From Rhodoblastus sp052145335 (GTDB taxonomy: Bacteria; Pseudomonadota; Alphaproteobacteria; Rhizobiales; Beijerinckiaceae), in contig NZ_JBKQOU010000180.1 in NCBI RefSeq assembly GCF_052145335.1, forward strand, positions 1 through 8,577: a DNA stretch of 8,577 bases. The letters are read 5' to 3'. The translations under genes and the position numbers were made by a program. The first letter of the stretch is position 1, and the number at the start of each line of letters is the position of its first letter. Below the pieces are notes generated by a model. That model saw nothing but the letters and a program-made list of their open reading frames with translations. It ran no database searches and was not told the DNA's origin. Shown here one piece after another: positions 6,030 through 8,577 of the stretch.

Positions 6030-6926
6030 ATGACGAAAATCGCATTCATCGGACTGGGCAACATGGGCCTGCCCATGGCGGCCAATCTTGTCCGCGCCGG
6101 CCATGAGGTCGCCGGCTTCGATTTCGCTCCCGCCGCCATGCAGCGGGCGGCCGAGGCGGGGGTCGTCGGCGCCGACAGCGGCGCCTCGGCGGCGGCAGAC
6201 GCGGATGTGGTTGTCACGATGCTGCCGATGGGGAAGCACCTGATCGACGCCTATTGCGGCGCCGGCAGCCTTCTCGCCGCGACAAAACCCAAGACCCTGT
6301 TCATCGACTGCTCGACGGTCGATATCGCCAGCGCCCGCATCGCCCATGAGGCGGCGGCAAAAGCGGGGATGCTCTCGGTCGACGCGCCGGTGTCGGGCGG
6401 GGTCGGCGGCGCCGCCGCCGGCACGCTGACCTTCATGGTGGGCGGTTCGGACGAGGCGGCCAAGGCGGCGGAGCCGATCCTCGCCGCCATGGGCAAGAAA
6501 ATCGTGCATTGCGGCGCCGCTGGCGCCGGCCAGGCGGCGAAAATCTGCAACAACATGATTTTGGGTGTTTCGATGATCGCGGTGTCGGAAGCCTTCGTCC
6601 TCGGCGAAAAGCTCGGCCTGTCGCATCAGGCCCTGTTCGACGTCGCCTCGACTTCCTCCGGACAATGCTGGTCGCTGACTTCCTATTGCCCGGTTCCTGG
6701 CCCTGTTCCGGCGAGCCCGGCAAATAATTCCTACAAGCCCGGCTTCGCCGCCGCGCTGATGCTGAAGGATTTGAAACTGTCGCAGGCGGCGGCGGAAGAC
6801 GTCGACGCGCCAACCGCGCTCGGCCTTCACGCCACCCGAATTTTCGACGATTTTGTCGGGGCGGGCGGCGCCGAGACGGATTTTTCCGGGGTGATCAATT
6901 TCATCCGCACCGCGCACGGAGCCTGA
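6030..6926 (+). CDS. mmsB: 3-hydroxyisobutyrate dehydrogenase
   Basis: Oxidises 3-hydroxyisobutyrate to methylmalonate semialdehyde with NAD+ and feeds MmsA. The 298 residues match the family exactly. The N-terminal Rossmann domain opens with KIAFIGLGNMGLPMAANL (3-20), the glycine-rich NAD site. FIDCSTVD lies at 91-98 with Ser96. The substrate loop DAPVSGGVGGA (118-128) follows, and catalytic Lys171 sits in GAGQAAKICNNM (165-176), with Asn175 four residues on. The C-terminal helical domain has the HIBADH-type segment CWSLTSYCPVPG (213-224) followed by LMLKDLKL (243-250), which separates this enzyme from tartronate-semialdehyde reductases. AGGGA (6018-6022) lies 7 nt before the ATG. It sits 19 bp after the acyl-CoA dehydrogenase and 3 bp before the hydratase, clearly within one operon. 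Confidence 0.96.
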   Translation: MTKIAFIGLGNMGLPMAANLVRAGHEVAGFDFAPAAMQRAAEAGVVGADSGASAAADADVVVTMLPMGKHLIDAYCGAGSLLAATKPKTLFIDCSTVDIASARIAHEAAAKAGMLSVDAPVSGGVGGAAAGTLTFMVGGSDEAAKAAEPILAAMGKKIVHCGAAGAGQAAKICNNMILGVSMIAVSEAFVLGEKLGLSHQALFDVASTSSGQCWSLTSYCPVPGPVPASPANNSYKPGFAAALMLKDLKLSQAAAEDVDAPTALGLHATRIFDDFVGAGGAETDFSGVINFIRTAHGA

Positions 6927-6929
6927 CAC

Positions 6930-7721
6930 ATGAACGCGATTTCCCTACCCAGGTACGAAACCATTCTGGTCGAGCAGCGCGGCCGCGTCGGCCTCATTAC
7001 GCTCAATCGTCCGCAGGCGCTGAACGCGCTGAACGTTCAGAGCGCGATCGACATCACCGGCGCGCTGAAGATGTTCGACGCCAGCGACGATATCGGCTGC
7101 ATCGTCATCGCCGGGTCGCAAAAAGCCTTCGCCGCCGGCGCCGACATCAAGGAAATGCAGTCGCTGTCCTATATGGACGCGCATCGGCTGGACTGGTTTC
7201 ACCTGTGGGACCTGCTGCCGCAGATCCGCGTTCCGATCATAGCGGCGGTTTCCGGCTATGCTCTGGGCGGCGGCTGCGAACTGGCGATGCTCTGCGACAT
7301 GATCATCGCCTCGGAGACGGCGAAATTCGGCCAGCCGGAGATCAAGATCGGGGTCATGCCGGCGATGGGCGGTTCGCAGCGCCTGACCCGCGCCGTCGGC
7401 AAGGCCAAGGCGATGGACATGTGCCTGACCGGACGGATGATGGACGTCAGCGAGGCCGAGCGCAGCGGGTTGGTGTCGCGCGTGGTCCCGGTCGACAAGC
7501 TGATGGATGAGGCGCTTGGCGCAGCCGAAACCATCGCCTCCATGTCGCTGCCGGTGGCGCGGCTTTGCAAGGAGGCGGTGAACATGGCTTTCGAGATGCC
7601 CCTCGGCCCGGCCGCGCGTTTCGAGCGCCGGCTATTCCAGTCGCTGTTCGCCACACAGGACCAGAAGGAGGGTATGGGCGCATTTGTGGAAAAGCGGCCC
7701 GCGCATTTCGGCAATTCCTGA
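6930..7721 (+). CDS. Enoyl-CoA hydratase (short-chain crotonase)
   Basis: Hydrates an alpha-beta unsaturated acyl-CoA; in this operon the expected substrate is methacrylyl-CoA, giving 3-hydroxyisobutyryl-CoA. The 263 residues are typical in length. Motifs in order are LITLNRPQALNALN (22-35), AFAAGADIKEM (66-76), the oxyanion and first catalytic acid region ALGGGCELAML (111-121, Glu117), then FGQPEIKIGVMP (133-144, Glu137). Glu117 and Glu137 are 20 residues apart, as in rat crotonase (144/164). The loop after Glu137 reads MPAMGGSQRL rather than the common PGAGGTQRL, a mild departure. Start ATG 6930 lies 3 bp after the mmsB stop. Its Shine-Dalgarno GGAG (6918-6921) is inside the mmsB coding end, so translation is probably coupled. 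Straight-chain crotonyl-CoA could also be a substrate. Confidence 0.95.
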   Translation: MNAISLPRYETILVEQRGRVGLITLNRPQALNALNVQSAIDITGALKMFDASDDIGCIVIAGSQKAFAAGADIKEMQSLSYMDAHRLDWFHLWDLLPQIRVPIIAAVSGYALGGGCELAMLCDMIIASETAKFGQPEIKIGVMPAMGGSQRLTRAVGKAKAMDMCLTGRMMDVSEAERSGLVSRVVPVDKLMDEALGAAETIASMSLPVARLCKEAVNMAFEMPLGPAARFERRLFQSLFATQDQKEGMGAFVEKRPAHFGNS

Positions 7722-7748
7722 CGGGTGCGCAGGCGCGTTCGTGTTCTT

Positions 7749-7946
7749 CTAGCGATCGAAAAGCGATTTTGCGCCGGCGTTCAGCCGGCGATATTCGGCA
7801 TAGTTCCGGAGCAGCCGGTGCGGGGCGAATTGAACCTTGGCTTCGCGCCCCGCGCCAAAGAAGGGAAGTTCGACGGCGCCGTTAACGGGGCTTGCCGGAA
7901 CAGGCGCCTGATTTAGGGGACGGATGGTCACGCCATAGGGCAGCAT
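7749..7946 (-). CDS. Small hypothetical protein (65 aa) convergent with the operon
   Basis: I do not recognise this protein. Its support is a good ribosome binding site, GAGGA 4 nt before ATG 7946 on the minus strand, and an uninterrupted 65-codon frame ending in TAG 27 bp past the hydratase stop. The chain begins MLPYGVTIRPL and is Pro/Ala-rich to about residue 20. It continues with ELPFFGAG (26-33) and a basic aromatic C-terminus (HRLLRNYAEYRRLNAGAK, 43-60). It has no signal peptide, membrane segment or Cys. The codons for RRLNAG contain a perfect 7-bp hairpin (CGCCGGC 7772-7778 / GCCGGCG 7784-7790, 5-nt loop). That hairpin also lies downstream of the operon on the plus strand but lacks a T-tract. 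The frame could be a chance ORF. Confidence 0.42.
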   Translation of the reverse strand: MLPYGVTIRPLNQAPVPASPVNGAVELPFFGAGREAKVQFAPHRLLRNYAEYRRLNAGAKSLFDR

Positions 7947-8451
7947 GCGATCCTCGGCCGGTTGTGTTCGCAAGGAAGGTGGCGCTAGCTTGACGCTGCG
8001 TCATTTTGTCCAACCAGCATTTCCGCTGAAAAGTTCCGAAAAATATCGCCCATGACCGACTCATTTTGCCGCCCGATGGTTTGCCTGCGTGAGGCCGCTT
8101 TCGTTCCGCAAGGCCGGGCGGACGCTATCGACAAGGTTTTTGCCCTCGCTCGGTGTGACAAGGCGGCGCCGATCGCGATCACAGCGGTTCCGAATACCGG
8201 CGGCATGGCTGGCGTTGCCGCGATAGATGAGGGAGCGAGAGCTGTTGTCGAGAAAGGTTATGGCGGCGCGTAAGAAAAACCGAACGCGACACGGTCCGAT
8301 TTTAATGATTACATTATCTCGTCAAGCTATCTTTAGACGATGGGGCCCTTTGACTGGAACTCGCGAGCTGATCACAGTTTAATTGTGGCCATGCCAGGTA
8401 AACAGCACGTATGTCGTGTCAATAAACATTTGTACAAGTTTCAAAGAGACG
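7947..8451. other. Stretch of about 500 bp without a supported gene
   Basis: Frames of 60-73 codons occur on both strands between 7882 and 8273, overlapping one another. None has a good ribosome binding site or a recognisable motif. The plus-strand one from ATG 8052 to TAA 8273 is the least poor (mostly G/C third positions, no Shine-Dalgarno). From about 8280 the sequence turns AT-rich and has no long frame until 8452. Short dyads are visible: TCGTC (8319-8323) / GACGA (8336-8340), and TTGTACAA (8430-8437). I see no tRNA, IS end or terminator. Confidence 0.4.
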
Positions 8452-8577
8452 ATGGCCGAAACCATAATTAAAAACAACGCTATTAAATCGGAATATCTGG
8501 CCATGGCGTCAGCTCCGAAATTATTGATGTTTCAATCCAAAACCGTGCCCAATAGAAATTACGTCAAAGTTTTAAGA
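8452..8577 (+). CDS. Start of an unrecognised gene running off the right edge
   Basis: From ATG 8452 the frame stays open for 42 codons to the last base of the window. The visible start is MAETIIKNNAIKSEY, followed by LAMASAPKLLMFQ and a basic stretch ending YVKVLR. No domain can be recognised. AAAGAG (8443-8448) lies 3 nt before the ATG and could act as a ribosome binding site, though its spacing is short. Its codons are far richer in A/T (ATT, AAA, TTA, AGA) than those of the catabolic genes, and the 170 bp upstream are also AT-rich. Together these suggest a boundary with a differently evolved or acquired region. Because AT-rich codons also supply stops, 42 open codons are mildly supportive, but the gene could still be spurious. 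Confidence 0.42.
   Translation, partial: MAETIIKNNAIKSEYLAMASAPKLLMFQSKTVPNRNYVKVLR

Noticed and set aside
5072..6217. 381-codon minus-strand open frame antisense to the acyl-CoA dehydrogenase
   Set aside because: The plus-strand frame has every acyl-CoA dehydrogenase motif; the antisense frame is low-complexity and arises from G/C-rich third positions.
5967..6929. 320-codon minus-strand open frame antisense to mmsB
   Set aside because: Shadow of a well-supported gene, with Arg/Gly/Ala-rich translation and no motif.
7772..7790. GC-rich hairpin as the operon terminator
   Set aside because: The stem is perfect but is not followed by a T-run on either strand, and it is explained by the codons of the small minus-strand ORF.
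8052..8273. 73-codon plus-strand ORF, and the overlapping minus-strand ORF 7985-8206
   Set aside because: Neither has a Shine-Dalgarno sequence or a recognised motif, and they occupy the same DNA on opposite strands, so there is no basis to choose either as a gene.

Overview
The window carries a GC-rich, densely packed catabolic locus for the lower part of valine degradation. The coding style (strong G/C third positions, long antisense open frames, Shine-Dalgarno-led starts) and the protein sequences suggest an alphaproteobacterium, probably of the Rhizobiales/Hyphomicrobiales. That placement is an inference from overall character, because no rRNA or marker gene is present.

Layout. Positions 1-178 hold the 3' end of a gene that looks like an acyl-CoA:acetate/3-ketoacid (propionate-type) CoA-transferase. 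A 3-hydroxyisobutyryl-CoA hydrolase-type crotonase (268-1311) and a LysR-family regulator (1407-2306) follow on the same strand. Next come a small exported His/Met-rich protein with its own candidate promoter (2496-2705) and about 310 bp without a convincing gene. The minus-strand mmsA, encoding CoA-acylating methylmalonate-semialdehyde dehydrogenase (3072-4571), ends at a clear intrinsic terminator. A 266-bp divergent control region (4572-4837) separates mmsA from a tight plus-strand operon: isobutyryl-CoA dehydrogenase-like acyl-CoA dehydrogenase (4838-6010), mmsB 3-hydroxyisobutyrate dehydrogenase (6030-6926) and enoyl-CoA hydratase (6930-7721). A 65-residue minus-strand ORF of unknown function (7749-7946) converges on the operon. 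About 500 bp with little coding evidence follow. The right end is AT-rich (41% G+C by hand count from 8281) and holds the start of an unrecognised gene running out of the window.

How the genes work together. The five enzymes form an unbroken chain: isobutyryl-CoA to methacrylyl-CoA (acyl-CoA dehydrogenase), to 3-hydroxyisobutyryl-CoA (enoyl-CoA hydratase), to free 3-hydroxyisobutyrate (hydrolase), to methylmalonate semialdehyde (MmsB), to propionyl-CoA (MmsA). The upstream steps (aminotransferase, branched-chain keto-acid dehydrogenase) and propionyl-CoA carboxylase are not in the window. The LysR protein is the only regulator visible and the natural candidate to control the locus. The best-known mmsAB operon, that of Pseudomonas aeruginosa, uses an AraC-type MmsR instead. 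I see no mobile element, CRISPR array, rRNA or tRNA. Most of the window is ordinary metabolism. The less ordinary parts are the small His/Met-rich protein, the repeat-bearing mmsA leader, the 12-bp palindrome before the operon, and the compositionally different right edge.
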